From Bathynomus jamesi (Eukaryota > Arthropoda > Malacostraca > Isopoda > Cirolanidae), in contig JAJOZX010001080.1 of NCBI GenBank assembly GCA_023014485.1, positions 1-64,000 on the forward strand: a stretch of DNA of 64,000 bases, read 5' to 3'. The notes below the pieces were generated by a model that worked only from the letters and a program-made list of their open reading frames with translations, was not told the DNA's origin and did no database searches. How positions within the stretch are numbered: the stretch's first letter is position 1; each line of letters begins with the position of its first letter. The translations under genes and the position numbers were made by a program. This document shows positions 22,857 through 34,296 of the stretch, piece after piece.

Positions 22857-23804
22857 CTAATAGATTTGGATTAGGAGCAACCAACTGACCTGTTTGCGGC
22901 GGCTGTGGTTGTAGTAGAACGAGGCGTTGTCCAGCTTCAGTTGGGAGGCTCTATTTGGACCAGAGGGTCGTCCTCGTCTTGAAGAACTTCTCTCTCGTTC
23001 CCTGTTGTTAGCTAGCTCTATTCGGAGAGCTTTAAATTCATCTTTCATTGTTTGTAGAATTTCTTTGGATACTTTAAGACATTGTGCGGCCAGACTCTGA
23101 GTGTCGTCCTGCGTGGCACAGATTTGGGGGTGATGGGCGTGGTTATCTACTTGGCCAAGGTGGATTTCAATCATCATCTTATCAGCTGTTTTGGCCATAG
23201 TGAAGGTCTGTATCATCTGGCATACAACGGAGCATTGGTCGTAGGGCAGTGGGGAGACCATTGAGGAAGCGGCGTCGCATTAAGGGTGAGTTTTTATCGT
23301 CCCATTGGTCTGTCCAGCCAGGTCTTGCAGATGCCTCAGGAAGGCTGTTGGCGTTTGATCCCCAAGAACTTGGTCCTTGAGTAGAGCATTGAGTCGCTCT
23401 TCTTCTGATTGGCCGAGCCTCCTGACTAACTCGCTGAGGAGGCTCTCAAAAGCTTGGTCAGACGGAGGCAATAGAGCCACATCCTGCACTACTTTGTATA
23501 CTAGTGCAGGCAGGAGGTTCTTTGTGATAAGGAACTTGGTTCGTGGGTCCGTAATTCCTTTTATCGTGAAATAATCCCGCAGTTGATTCACAAAGATTCC
23601 AGGCTCTTCAGCGATGAATTGTGGAGTGATAGGCTGATACATTGTTAGAAGGTCTGTTATAGGTGGTGAATTTGGAGTACCACCGTTGGATGATCCTAGG
23701 TTGTTGTTGTTGTGGGTCATTGTGGCTATTATATTGTTACAAGGTACAAAAAAAATAAAATGTGTCAAAAACTGACAAGTTTCAACAAATATTGTTGAAT
23801 GCAA
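22857..23804 (-). CDS. Gypsy gag
   Basis: Minus-strand frames 23804-23280 and 23261-22857 with one shift near 23270. The likely true start is the internal MTHNNNN (23720) rather than the first ATG. It contains FVNQLRDYFTIKGITDPRTKF, a capsid-like block common in arthropod Gypsy gag, then an Arg/Ser-rich stretch (SSSRRGRPSG). No clear CCHC knuckle is seen. 22370-22856 is low-complexity and has no readable domain. Confidence 0.75.
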
Positions 23805-24156
23805 ATAATGGCTTCAGGTAAGCTTGGTTGAGTATGAGACTCAATTGGAGTTATGAATGCCAATAACAAAAAGTTACGTAAAATTTTTTTTTTATGATGT
23901 AGCCCAATATTAGCAGAAAAATAGTCTGCGTATAGGCTGTTTGCAAAATATAAGTAAATTTGCACAAAAAAAACTTTAGAAAATGCTGATTTTATAAAAA
24001 GGCAAAATAAAAGGAATATATTTTGCATAGAATACACTTCCAGTACAGTGAGTGCTTAGTACTAGTGAATTTAAAAAATTATGGATGCAGACTGAATATA
24101 TTGACAAAAATTGAAAAACAAATTTAGAAATTTTTTTGCATAAATTACGGTGTTTG

Positions 24157-24179
24157 GTCACTCCGGGAGTGTCACCAAT
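24157..24179 (-). promoter_or_regulatory. Gypsy primer-binding region
   Basis: On the coding strand the 5' LTR ends CTTACA and is followed by ATTGGTGACACTCCCGGAGTG. The TGGTGAC word next to the LTR is typical of Gypsy primer sites. The primer tRNA is not identified. The stretch 23805-24156 is the untranslated leader. Confidence 0.7.
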
Positions 24180-25768
24180 TGTAAGGTCTATTTATTATTA
24201 TAGACCTTTACGTAAATAATTAATTAAATGCCAGGGTCACCAGCGCCCAAATACTAGATTGGCATCCAGCACTGCGGCGCAAAAATTAATTTTAATAAAA
24301 AAGGGAAGGACTGATTATAAAATCATCAACATGAATTTTGTATTTTATTGACAACAATTAATAAACTATATGCAACAATTATTTATAAATGCAAAGGGGA
24401 TTTTTACCCGTAACAACTTTGACATATAAATGCGAAATTAAATATGGCACCGTTTAGCTAATATATAACAGTCTGCAACTAATACTGATATAATAATAAT
24501 AAATATGTAACATACTAAACTAATACTTATATGCAACAGGTACCAAACTAATATACAACAAGTACTAATAGGTAAGTAATACCAACATACAACTAATATT
24601 AATATGCAACAAATAATAATAATAATATGTAAATAATTTTAATATACTGTACAACTAATATTTATAATATGTAACAGATACTAATAATATGTAAATAATA
24701 TTAATATACAACTAATATTTATATTATGTAACAGATACTAATATGTAAATAATATGTAAATAATAGCCACAATGACAACCTTGTCTGCAAAGAGAGAGAC
24801 AAGAATACTATAAGTAATATTCCAGACAAAAAAAATGATACATAAAAATGGTAAAAATTTATAATTAAAATATATATGCTATATAGGCCCAGTAACCTGT
24901 GGATGGTGAATTACAGTTAATCCTCATTATGGGATTGTGTTAAGTTGAACATGAAAACAAAGTATGTAGGCCACAAATAACTAGTAGGCCATCTGCTAAG
25001 AAAATAACATGAAACATAATAGGCTTATAAAGTAAAGTATATTAAGAAAATTAATGGGCAGGCCTATGCCTCTTCAATATAGTAGGCTGAGGTTAATCAT
25101 CTAAAACAAAGGCTACGGTAGGCCTCAGCTAGGCTAGAGTAATTTACAATTTGGCTTTTGCATAGATAGGCCTAACTTAGTCTAAGCTAATTCATAGTAT
25201 GAATCTTTCAGTACTATTTATAGTATGAATCTTTCAGTACTATTTATAGTATGAATCTTTCAGTACTAATCACACACAGTATAAGGCTTGTTAATGTCTG
25301 CAGTATGCGGTATTGCATACAGATATGCAATAGTAAAAAAATAAACATTATAAATAAGAAACATACCACGAAGAAACTTTGCTTGCTGGCGCCGTGCTTT
25401 GATTTTATATAAAAATGTGGAAACGGCGTCCCTTGTGTTGTCGTTGCACATAAGTTTGTTTTTACTTCACAATTTTACCAACAAGCCAAAATAATCCCTA
25501 AAAGCAAACTTAAGTCTAGTCACACCATGCCCCCCAAAATTTACATTGTTTAAAAGGGGCAAAGTATATTTTTATATTTGCTTTAAACTTCTTTAATGAT
25601 TGCACTTTAATTTTTAATTAAATTACTATTCACTGAATGCTTAAGAATTAAAATTAATCACTGAACATTTAATTTGTATTTATTTATTTAGATTTAAAAT
25701 ATTTCACTTGTGCCAACTTGTGGCGAGTTTCACTAATAAAAGATAATCCTGTGGTGCAAGGCACTACA
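24180..25768 (-). repeat. Gypsy 5' LTR, intact
   Basis: About 1.59 kb, uninterrupted, and the reference for the empty BEL target site (CTAGTAGGCCATCTGCTAAG, about 24981). It carries three copies of the 26-bp TATTTATAGTATGAATCTTTCAGTAC repeat at about 25193-25268. Confidence 0.93.
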
Positions 25769-26366
25769 CGGTAAAAGCTGACCAGATGTGGAGTGATTTG
25801 GGTTTGTAGCTTTCGCTGTCGAGTCACGTAATGTCTCCACCTTGAGGATGCTTCTCGTAGCGTTGCAACCTTGCCAGTGCTCTCGAGGATGATTGATAAC
25901 TGGTTGAGCGGTTATGAAGAGACCAAGGGAAAATGCCTGATGCCGTTGTGGTTTGATGCTTCATTTCTTGAATGTGAATGTTGAAGTGAGCCTTGGTCTT
26001 GAGCCGGCTAAAGCTGATGTGGGGTGACGGCGTATAGAGTAGTCTTACGAAATGGACGTACTAAAGAAGTGATTTGTTTTTTTTCTGATTAAGATGCTTC
26101 AACCCTGCTGGATTATTGACACCATTTTATTTGTCTCCCCTAAGGGATGTTGCAAAAGTGAGGTCGAGTGCCAGTGAAGTGCGCCTTATATAACCTTGGG
26201 AAACTTCGAATCCCTCAGTTCGAGGCTAGCGTCATTGCTTGAAACCGTCTTGAGTTTTCTTTGTTCCTCGACACCACGTGTGTTTTAAGAATGTTTGAAA
26301 AGTGGCGGTGAAACGAATTCCTATGGCTGTTCTTTGTCTGTTTTCTATCTGTAGTTGTCTGTTCCG

Positions 26367-26370
<4 letters not shown>
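25769..26370. other. Right flank of Gypsy, unrecognised
   Basis: Begins with the CGGT duplication and continues the locus interrupted at 9994. It has no coding signal. A TATA-like TTATATAA lies near 26188. Confidence 0.5.

Positions 26371-26448
<78 letters not shown>
26371..26448. repeat. (CA)n(TA)n microsatellite
   Basis: CA dinucleotides pass into TA dinucleotides. The TA part abuts the MITE, and TA repeats also follow the MITE at 26671-26692. Confidence 0.95.
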
Positions 26449-26452
<4 letters not shown>

Positions 26453-26670
26453 GAACCAAAAGTAGGTGGACAGTAAATGATAACGTTTATTTTGAGAATA
26501 CATATTTAATTTTTTTGTATACTATAATACAAAATAAAATTTAAATAAATTTAGTTATAATATTTAATATAATAAAACACAAACACCATAGTTATAATGA
26601 ACACCATAGTTATAATATAATATAACAAACCGTATTCAACCTACTGTCCACCTACTTTTGGTTCACCGTG
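26449..26670. mobile_element. Tc1/mariner-type MITE (about 220 bp)
   Basis: Terminal inverted repeats of about 24 bp: GGGTGAACCAAAAGTAGGTGGACAG at the left and CTGTCCACCTACTTTTGGTTCACC at the right. It is flanked by TA on both sides, lies within a TA microsatellite, and is noncoding and AT-rich inside. TA target and size fit a mariner MITE. Confidence 0.88.
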
Positions 26671-26692
26671 TATATATATATATATATATATT

Positions 26693-27840
26693 TCACAAAT
26701 TTACCTTAAAAAACCCCTCTTAATTATGAAACATATTCCATCTAATTAAACTTGACTACTGAACATAGTTAGTGCCACTCCATATAATCTACTTATTAAG
26801 AGTGCCACGACGAAAGACTGTATCACTCAGAAACGGCGACCGCACAACATGAATAATATCATGGCAATGAGATTGTTCAAACTTGTTTTCCGGGATACAC
26901 ATCCTCTGGAATCGATTTAGGAGCAATTTTTAAAGAGTGATTTCAAGCGCAATTTAAGTTCCCTCTCCCTTTCCTCCCACCTCATCCCTTACCCACATCA
27001 TGGCACTGAACTCCCACTTTTCTGAACAGATCTCGAGGCCCTCCCTGCGGGTGGAAATCTGTACTCGCAGTTTTGGAATTTATTGTTCTGATGAATTCTT
27101 GTTTGGAGAAATGATATAAATTCCAAGAAGGAACACACACACACACACACACACATCTTTGCATATGCCCAAAAGCTAAGCAACCAAATCTAATTTAACC
27201 TTAACAATTGAGGGCTCAAAGGTTTTCTTCTGTTAAGTCATTAAATAGTGAGGTAGTCGCTAATCTAGCCTAACCTAACCTAACCTAACATTAGCTAACC
27301 TCCTTTATATTACTTTCCTTTCAATAAAAAATAAGCCCTAAACTATGTTAACACCGTTTGTCGCGATAAGCTTTCTACAGATCTACAGAAGCTAAGGCTA
27401 ACAAAGACCCTAAGATCCATTCTAAGGTTAGCCCGAGAGAAAGGAAAGAAGAGGGAGTTAAAAGAGGAGAATAAGGGATTAAGTAAATAGCAAAACCTAT
27501 CATTCGTGGGTTAACATTCATTCATAAAAAGAGAAAGAAAGACTCCCCATCATCATCCGCCGGCCACTGCCGACAAGTCGGAAAAATAGTGAAGAGAATA
27601 GGAGAGGGGTGAAAGATGAAAAGACGTAAAATAAGAACGCTTACAAACCGTGCAAACAGTCTTAACTCACTGTCATACCATACAAACTACAAACATGCAA
27701 GTAAAGGGAGTTACAGACATGCAAGTAAGGAGAGGATTAAAAAAAAAAAAAGTAGGTAGAATATAACAAAAAGTGGGTTAGTTTACTCTACGAGCTACAT
27801 CTACGTTCGTGTTTGTCTAATTTTTTATTTTTTATTTTAT
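26693..27840. other. No gene recognised; (CA)n and AACCT arrays
   Basis: Contains a (CA)n run near 27130-27155 and a short array CTAACCTAACCTAACCTAACA near 27262-27290 (TTAGG-type on the other strand). ORFs here are low-complexity or short and show no domain. Confidence 0.6.
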
Positions 27841-28204
27841 TGCTGGCATCACACGCTGGCATTGATCGTAAACAGACTCATCCTCGACCACCACCTCCAG
27901 AGCTCCTGTTGCTAATTGTTTTTTTTATTTTAAACAACGTTAATATTTTTAAAATGCCTATCTAAACGGTTCTTAAACATTAACGCTGGTAAAGTTAACG
28001 ACTGACGCGGGAAGATTATTCCATTTATCAATTACTTTAAACGTAAAGAAGTTTTTAGCGATATTAGCAATGAAATGTCTGCCACGCAACTTAAATCCGT
28101 TATTACGAGTATTGCTATTATCGAAAGTCAACAGTTTGTCAAAATTTACGTTACTGATGTTATTAACGATTTTGAAAACTTCAATAAGCTCCCCCCTTAA
28201 TCTC

Positions 28205-29383
28205 CTAGTTTCGAGTGAATGCCTCTTTAATCCTATATTTATAAGGCTTGTTGCGCAATAACAGAATTAGTTTAGGACACCAAAACTGAACGGCATATTC
28301 TAAATGAGGCCTGACTAGGGACTTGTAAAGGGGCAATATAATATCCTTCGATTTAAATTCGAAATTACGCGCTATGAAACCTAACATCCTATTAGCTTTT
28401 TAAATACTTAGATACGCGTACCCCTAAATCTACTTCCTCGTCAACGCTCGCTAACTCTCTATCATCCATCGTGTACGTGTAATTATTGTTACGAGAACCT
28501 ATATGCAAAACTTTACATTTGTCTACGTTAAATTGCATCTGCCATTTATCCGTCCACTCCATAATCCTATTTACATCGTCTTGGAACCTATTTCTATCGT
28601 CCTCGTTAACAACCTTACCGCCTATTTTAGTATCGTCCACGAATTTTGACACGTTACTAGTCAATCCTACATCTATGTCGTTAATGTAAATTACGAATAG
28701 CAATGGGCCTAACCATGAACCCTGTGGGCCACGGCTACCTACATCCAACCACCCTGATTCACTACCATTAACAACGACCCTCTGTCTCCTAGCACGAAGC
28801 CATTCCTCTAACCAGTTAGCTACCTGACCGCGTATACCGTGCGCTTTAACCTTCGCAATTAATCTTCTATGCGGAACTGTATCGAACACTTTTTTAAAAT
28901 CTAAATAAATAACTCAGCCGCTCTATGCCTATCGTATTCGCGCACTATTTCGTTATAAAATTCTAACAAATTAGTTAAACAAGACCTATGGCGTCGAAAC
29001 CCATGCTGACTACTATTAATCAAATCTCTACTTTCTCAGTGATCAATGATACGATCCCTAACTACGGATTCCAAAAATTTACCGACAATTGATGTTAAGC
29101 TAATGGGCCAATAATTGCTAGCTACTGTGCGGTCGCCTTTTTTAAAAGTAGACGTGACGTTAGCTAATTTGAAGTCTTCAGGAATAATCCCCGTTTCGAG
29201 TGACTGATTAAAAATCTTCGTTAAGGGGCCTACGATAATGTCTTTCAAATGTCTGGGATAAAAAGCGTCAGGGCCTGGAGCCTTGCTAACTTTTAGCCTA
29301 TCGATATAATGTGCAATCTCACCCTCGTAAACAGCTATTTCACCCAAAATAGTCTCGCTACTAAATGGAACGATATCGTCCAC
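28205..29383 (-). pseudogene. CR1 LINE reverse transcriptase, frameshifted
   Basis: Three frames (29383-29036, 28889-28392, 28387-28205) cover fingers, palm and thumb. The stretch 29035-28890 (HGF(R)R and LTNLLEFYNEIV-like reading) is frameshifted relative to both neighbours. The active site reads FVDD. C-terminal reading continues out of frame to about 27960 with NNGFKLRGRHFIANIAKNFF-like text. Confidence 0.8.
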
Positions 29384-29536
29384 GTCGGGGACATTATTTA
29401 CGTCTTTTACGGTGAAAACTGTTCAAAAAAGTTATTGAAAATACCCGCCATCGCCTGAGCGTCAGAAGCCAAAGCGCCGTTAACATCCACTAGAGGGCCT
29501 ATGTTATCTTTTATCGGCTTACGATTATTGACGTAT

Positions 29537-29962
29537 TCAAAAAACTTTTTTTGGATTATGTTTACTATCCGCAGCTATAAGTATCTCTAAATTACGCTTA
29601 GCATTCCTAACTGATCTTTTAACCTGACGTCTAAGCTCGATATATCTATTAAAGTTAGCTGCCGTGCCATTGCACTTATTAAGTCTATACGCTCTGTTAC
29701 GCTCGTTTATGAACTCGCCTATTTCCCTAGTCCACCACTTGGGCCTACCATGATTTCTAGCGTGCTTGGGCCTACGAAGAATAAACTCCCTTTCAATATT
29801 CATAAAACTTTCTTTAAACGCCTCCCAATGCAAATTTGTGTCATTACCCATAAATAAGTTATCCCAGTCCACTACTCTCATCCTATCCGCAAAACTATCA
29901 AAATTGGCCCTACGAAAATCACGGACTTCTATTACGTTACTATCCTTAGTGTTTTCTATCAA
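29537..29962 (-). pseudogene. CR1 LINE endonuclease-RT linker
   Basis: The 141-aa frame begins in the end of the endonuclease (FRRANFDSFADRMRVVDW) and runs through the conserved PKWWTREIGEFINERNRAY and RRQVKRSVRNAKRNLE blocks that precede the RT in CR1 elements. It has no catalytic residues of its own. Confidence 0.8.
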
Positions 29963-30452
29963 TAACTTAAACCTAAGAATTTGATAATCACTACATCCTA
30001 AACTCTCGCCTACTTCTAAACCTTAGACTATATTTTCGCCGTTCGTCATCACCAAATCTAAAATATTGTCACCGCGCGTTGGTTCGGTAACCATCTGTCG
30101 TAAAAAAATTATCTTCCATAAACTCAATCAATCTCAAACCCTCCTCATTACCAGTAAAAGTCTCGTAATTAACATTAGGGCAGTTAAAGTCTCCAACAAT
30201 TATACTATTCCGATTGTCAATAAAGTTACCAAGAAGTGAGTAAAATCTAGTAACGGTATCGAGGGGTTGAACGGGAGGTCTATAAACAACAACAAAATTA
30301 AAACTAATACTACGCGCCCTAACTTCAACGCATTTCGCATTAATTGCTGCCAGAAAATCTATCTTAACCTCGATAGCCCTAAGACAGGGCCGTTTCCTGG
30401 CATAAGCAGACTAAGCGGCCGCTTAGGGACCCGCTGCTACTAGGGGGCCACA

Positions 30453-30878
30453 ATGAACAAGGAAGACTTGTTCTGCAAGTGTGAAAAGCTCTCTAAGATA
30501 CTGAGCTCTGGAGCTGACCCTGACATTGATGAAAGAGAACTGGCCCTCGAAATTAAGAACTTGCCGACTTTACCTTCACAGAACATGACTGCATTGAAGC
30601 TTCTCTCCTTCATTCATCAGAAGCAACTGGAGGAACTATACCCCAATCTCTGGGTTGCACTAAGAATTGCCTGCACTCTACCTGTGACAGTAGCGTCAGC
30701 CGAGAAGAACTTCTCTAAGATGAAGCTAATCAAGAACTACCTCAGATCATCAATGGGGCAGGATCGCCTCAGTGGCCTTGGCATCATAAGCATCAACCAG
30801 GACGTTGGCAGGGAGATTTCATATGATGATGTTATTGATGATTTCGCCCAGAAAAAATCTAGGAGGCAAAAATTTTGA
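30453..30878 (+). pseudogene. hAT transposase C-terminus (ZMYM1-like, 141 aa)
   Basis: Contains LPVTVASAEKNFSKMKLIKNYLRSSMGQDRL, the hAT dimerisation block with the usual C-E-R-S-F replaced by A-E-K-N-F, then ISINQDVGREISYDDVIDDFA and a stop. The N-terminal zinc finger and two catalytic Asp regions are deleted. It starts 68 bases after the left terminus, so the internal deletion removed most of the gene. Confidence 0.82.
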
Positions 30879-30914
30879 AAATATAAACTGTTCTGTATAA
30901 CTGTTAGCTATTAC

Positions 30915-31844
30915 CAGGGGTGCAGTGCTGCCGGAGAGTGCCGGAGCACCGCTCCGGCACCTCTGCAAGAGGAAGTTTGGAGGAATTACCATAACAAGCA
31001 ACAAAAAAATTGTCTCCATTAATTATCAACAGTTTCTTACTAGTCTTGTGAACAATTTGCAGCACCGTATGTTCACGACAACATCCATGAAAGGTTCTCA
31101 AACTTCTGAACCTCAAAGTATGTATAAATCACTGCTAAATGAAATGTATGTCCTTGAAAAAGACTACTGGCCTGATGAAATACCACCTAATTACGGAGAA
31201 GCTGAAATCTCATCTCTCTGTAAGAGGTTTAAGCTTTCTTCTTACTCTGTACTAAATGCCCTTAGAGACTATGTGGAAGATCATGGGCGCCGCATCCCCC
31301 AAGATTTACACCCATTACTGAGCTGTTCACAAGTTATTCCTATTAGTACTGCTGAGTGTGAGAGGGGATTCAGTCACATGAACTTGATAATAACAACAAC
31401 AACACGCTCAAGAATTCTCATAAATCATGTATCAGCGCTTATGTTTGTTAAACTACATGGACCTCCTCTAGTTCAGTGGAATCCTGAGCCATATGCCATA
31501 TCATGGCTGCGGTACCACAGATCGGCAGATGACACCAGGACAAGAGTTGCTTCAGACCCCCGAAAACATATCACGCCTGACCCTTTGTGGAAATTATTGT
31601 GAAACTTCCCACTGGTGGTATTTGGTAAGCACTAAGTAGTTTTAACTTCTTAAATTGATAAAATACATGATTGCTCTTTTTTCTTTATTTGCTTGATAAT
31701 TATATTTATTTTATGATAATTAGTGAGTGCAAACACGAAATACTTAGTCATCGTGTGGCATATATAGAAACAGGATAGGAAATGGCAGGCTTTTGTCAGG
31801 CCCACCAGAGTTCCGGCACCTATAAAATTGGCACTGCACCCCTG
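30915..31844 (+). mobile_element. Second hAT, nested, with perfect 8-bp duplication
   Basis: Ends CAGGGGTGCAGTGCTGCCGG and (inverse) CAGGGGTGCAGTGCCAATTT. The target duplication GCTATTAC is perfect at 30907-30914 and 31845-31852. It lies downstream of the coding remnant of the outer hAT. Confidence 0.95.
31075..31602 (+). pseudogene. hAT transposase C-terminus of the nested element
   Basis: Open from 30925 to 31602; the conserved part runs from about 31075. It includes YWPDEIPPNYGEAEI, CSQVIPISTAECERGFSHMN (the hAT C-E-R-x-F block), then VSALMFVKLHGPP and WLRYHR. The style fits the ZNF862/KIAA1586-like hAT transposases. N-terminal and catalytic parts are missing. Confidence 0.8.
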
Positions 31845-32683
31845 GCTATTACACGATTGTATCGTAGAGTTAGTAATTGTTTGGTAGTTGATAATTGCAT
31901 TATTTTTTTATACATAGTTCTGTCATTTATTCTAAACAATGTATAAGCTAATTTTCATGAATTTCATGAAGAGTATTTTTTCTGTTTGTCTTCTGAAAGT
32001 ACATATTTATTGTTTTGGGCATAAATGTTTCATTAAAATTGTTTCATAATTGTTTTTTATTAACACAGCCATTTTTTGTATGTGTGTGCTGAGGTGATGT
32101 AGTAAGGCGTGAGTTGGTGGATGGAGGAGTGGGGCCTCAAATGGGTACATTGCTTAGGGCCCCCTAATGGCTAGAAACGGCCCTGCCCTAAGGGAGTTAC
32201 AAATGTACAGCAAAACGCCGCCACCAATCCTATGTGACCTATCATTAGTAGAGAGTTTAAAACCCGGTATATCAAATTCCCCCAACAAGTCCCGAGTCAC
32301 GGTATTTAACCACGTTTCAGTGATAGCAACTATATCGTAATTATTGGAATAAATTATCGCCATAAATTCGTTTAATTTATTTCTAATACTACGCGTGTTA
32401 CAATGAAAGACGTTTAAGTTATTTTTTACCACGGGCCGACGTTTTAAACTATTTTTCACGTCGGGCCTGCGTTCCCCGGGCCCGAATGAATTTTTGAAAT
32501 ACAGTGTGACCATAAATTATCTTTACAAGTTCATTTAAATGCGAGTTGAATTTGTAAAGATGATTTATGGACACTGTATAATTCGCTGTATCTTCATCAA
32601 CATGTTTGAATAATACTAATAATAAAACCAATTTTTTGAATCGGGGGCGTTTGTATGGGTTGGTTATAGCCCGATCAATCGTA

Positions 32684-32953
32684 AAGCTGGATCCTATCTG
32701 CTTTGCAGATAGCTGGTGAGGGAAGCTATATTTTTGGAACCTCTTTGCGAGTGGCCAGTTGCCCGCGTCGGGCTAGCATCATGAAAAAGAAAAAACTATA
32801 GTATTTGTCATTTACCATTACTTATTCGGATTTCGGACTATAGTGGATTTAATTTTCCTAGAAGAGTTCCTTGTTCCATGCACGGTCTGTGTGTATCATA
32901 AAAAACCTCAGTGAACCATTCTGAGTTAATTCCCATACATATATATATATATA

Positions 32954-32997
<44 letters not shown>

Positions 32998-33652
32998 CAG
33001 GGAGGTGCAAAAGTCTGGACCCATAGGCGGTTTATATGGAAAAAAAGTGTGACCTGCAGGAAGTTTATTATGAAATGAAATTTAATTAACCATACACCAG
33101 TGACTAAATTATGTTAAATTTAACGTTCTAGTTCAGAATTTACAATAAGTGTTCGAATTGATGTCCATCTTCTTCCAAACACTTTTCTACTCGGTTGACA
33201 CAAGACCTTTGCACATTTGTAAGCATAGTAATATTCGTTCTTATGGCTTCAATGTCTGTTGTGATGTTATCCTTTAGCGCTTGTATTGTTCTTGGTTTGT
33301 TAACGTAAACCACTGATTATAAAAATCGAAAGATATTTTTTAAATAGTAAATTGCCTATGGGTCCAGACTTTTGCACCACCCTGTATATATATATATATA
33401 TATATATATGGGAATGAACTCAGAATGGTCCCCTGAGTTTTTTATGATACACACAGACAGTGCATGGAACAAGGAACTCTTCTGGGATAATTAAATCCAC
33501 TATAGTCCGAATAAGTAATGGTAAATGACAAATACCATAGTTTTTCTTTTTCATGATGCTAGCCCGACGTGGGCAACGGGTCACTCGCAAAGAGGTCCCA
33601 TAAATATAGCTTCCCTCACCAGCTATCTGCAAAGCAGACAGGATCCAGCTTT
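32684..33652. repeat. Long inverted repeat (arms about 245 bp) with MITE in loop
   Basis: Left arm 32684-32937 (AAAGCTGGATCCTATCTGC to the TA microsatellite) is repeated in inverse at 33411-33652 (GCAGACAGGATCCAGCTTT at its end). A third, direct partial copy lies at 33821-33907. Arms carry GGTCTG..GTGTATCAT words and a minus-strand ORF (33659-33420) with no recognised domain. The loop is a TA microsatellite with a mariner MITE inside. Confidence 0.85.
32998..33384 (-). mobile_element. Mariner-derived MITE with transposase 3' remnant
   Basis: Inverted ends CAGGGAGGTGCAAAAGTCTGG and CAGGGTGGTGCAAAAGTCTGG (inverse of the right end), in TA-rich flanks. On the minus strand at about 33310-33130 it reads NKPRTIQALKDNI..., then NVQRSCVNRVEKCLEEDGHQFEH: the C-terminal part of an insect-type mariner/IS630 transposase. 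No catalytic residues. Confidence 0.82.
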
Positions 33653-34290
33653 GGGACATGGATCTAGGGTTTAAAGCACCTAGCCCTGCTACATTTAGAA
33701 CCTCAATATAAGCAAAAGACTCGCTGCCTTCACGTCAGATTGAATGCATCAAAGAAAAAGGGGTAACTATTATATTTTTAGCCAAAAACCAAAACTTAAA
33801 CCTCAACTGGCAGAATTGAGCGTCATTTACCATTACTTATTCGGACTATAGTGGATTTAATTATCCCAGAAGAGTTCCTTGTTCCATGCACTGTCTGTGT
33901 GTATCATATATATATATATATATATATATAATTGGTTAGGTTAAGTCGTAATATTTTCGTTAGTTTTAACGTTTTATTTGATGGATTCATTTTAAAAAAT
34001 GTCTCCTAAAGATCCTTGTGTAGTTTACGTTCCCCAACTTTGACCTAGTGTAGTTTGTGTCCCCTTTTGCGTCAGGGGGACGTAAACTACATTTGCTAAA
34101 AAATTACTAAGAAAAATGATCTTCTTTTCTCGTGCAAATCAAATAAAAAAGTACAAAATTAATGAAAATAACGTCATCCTTATTCCATCTAGGACCAGCC
34201 AGTGACGCCATAGTTATGACATCATCAAGCTCTTTATAAACAGATTGACCGCGAAACAATGGTCTTTTACATTAATTGCGTTTCCTCCTA
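33653..34290. other. No gene; TA microsatellite and a hairpin
   Basis: (AT)n at 33905-33932. GTAGTTTACGTTCCCC (34020-34035) pairs with GGGGACGTAAACTAC (34076-34090) as a 15-bp stem over a 40-base loop. No coding signal. Confidence 0.6.
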
Positions 34291-34296
34291 TAAGGA

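Larger units (their letters stand above)
9995..25768 (-). mobile_element. Complete Gypsy-type LTR retrotransposon (interrupted by BEL)
   Basis: Minus-strand element. LTRs start TGTAGTG and end CTTACA on the coding strand: right (5') LTR 24180-25768; left (3') LTR 9995-10796 plus 18214-18954, split by a BEL/Pao element. It is flanked by the 4-bp duplication CGGT at 9991-9994 and 25769-25772. Inside, the order is primer-binding region, gag, protease, reverse transcriptase, RNase H, integrase, then a G-rich polypurine run next to the 3' LTR (18960-18975, complement). Element length without the BEL is about 8.35 kb. The pol order with integrase last places it in the Gypsy superfamily. Confidence 0.93.
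30385..32185 (+). mobile_element. hAT transposon inserted in the CR1 endonuclease
   Basis: Ends CAGGGCCGTTTCCTGGC and (inverse of the right end) CAGGGCCGTTTCTAGCC are hAT-type inverted repeats. An 8-bp target duplication is almost perfect: CCCTAAGA (30377-30384) and CCCTAAGG (32186-32193). It carries only the transposase C-terminus and itself contains a second hAT. Without it the LINE endonuclease frame closes up. Confidence 0.9.
27850..32620 (-). mobile_element. CR1-like LINE, endonuclease to 3' end, split by hAT
   Basis: Minus strand. The endonuclease starts in the 32513-32154 frame (FHCNTRSIRNKLNEF, ITETWL, GGGVLLYI), then resumes at 30384 after the hAT (YRPP and VGDFNCPNVNYETF blocks near 30260 and 30180). 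Linker 29962-29537 (PKWWTREIGEFINERNRAYR). RT 29383 to 28205 (ISLTSIVGKFLESVVRD, FDTVPHRR, LLFVIYINDIDVG, active site FVDD in place of FADD, KCKVLHIGSRN, LYKSLVRPHLEYAVQFW). The SGVPQGS box is mutated to RGPQGSW. About 20 codons are missing after QFWCPKL. No ORF1 is seen; 3' UTR to about 27850. Confidence 0.88.

Noticed and set aside
19023..23804. Infectious retrovirus (envelope gene)
   Set aside because: No third ORF with signal peptide or membrane anchor lies between integrase and the 3' LTR; it is a retrotransposon.
30453..31602. Domesticated hAT-derived host gene
   Set aside because: Both frames are C-terminal remnants enclosed by their own TIRs and duplications.
33420..33659. 79-aa minus-strand ORF
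   Set aside because: It lies in one arm of an inverted repeat whose other arm has lost the frame; no domain seen.
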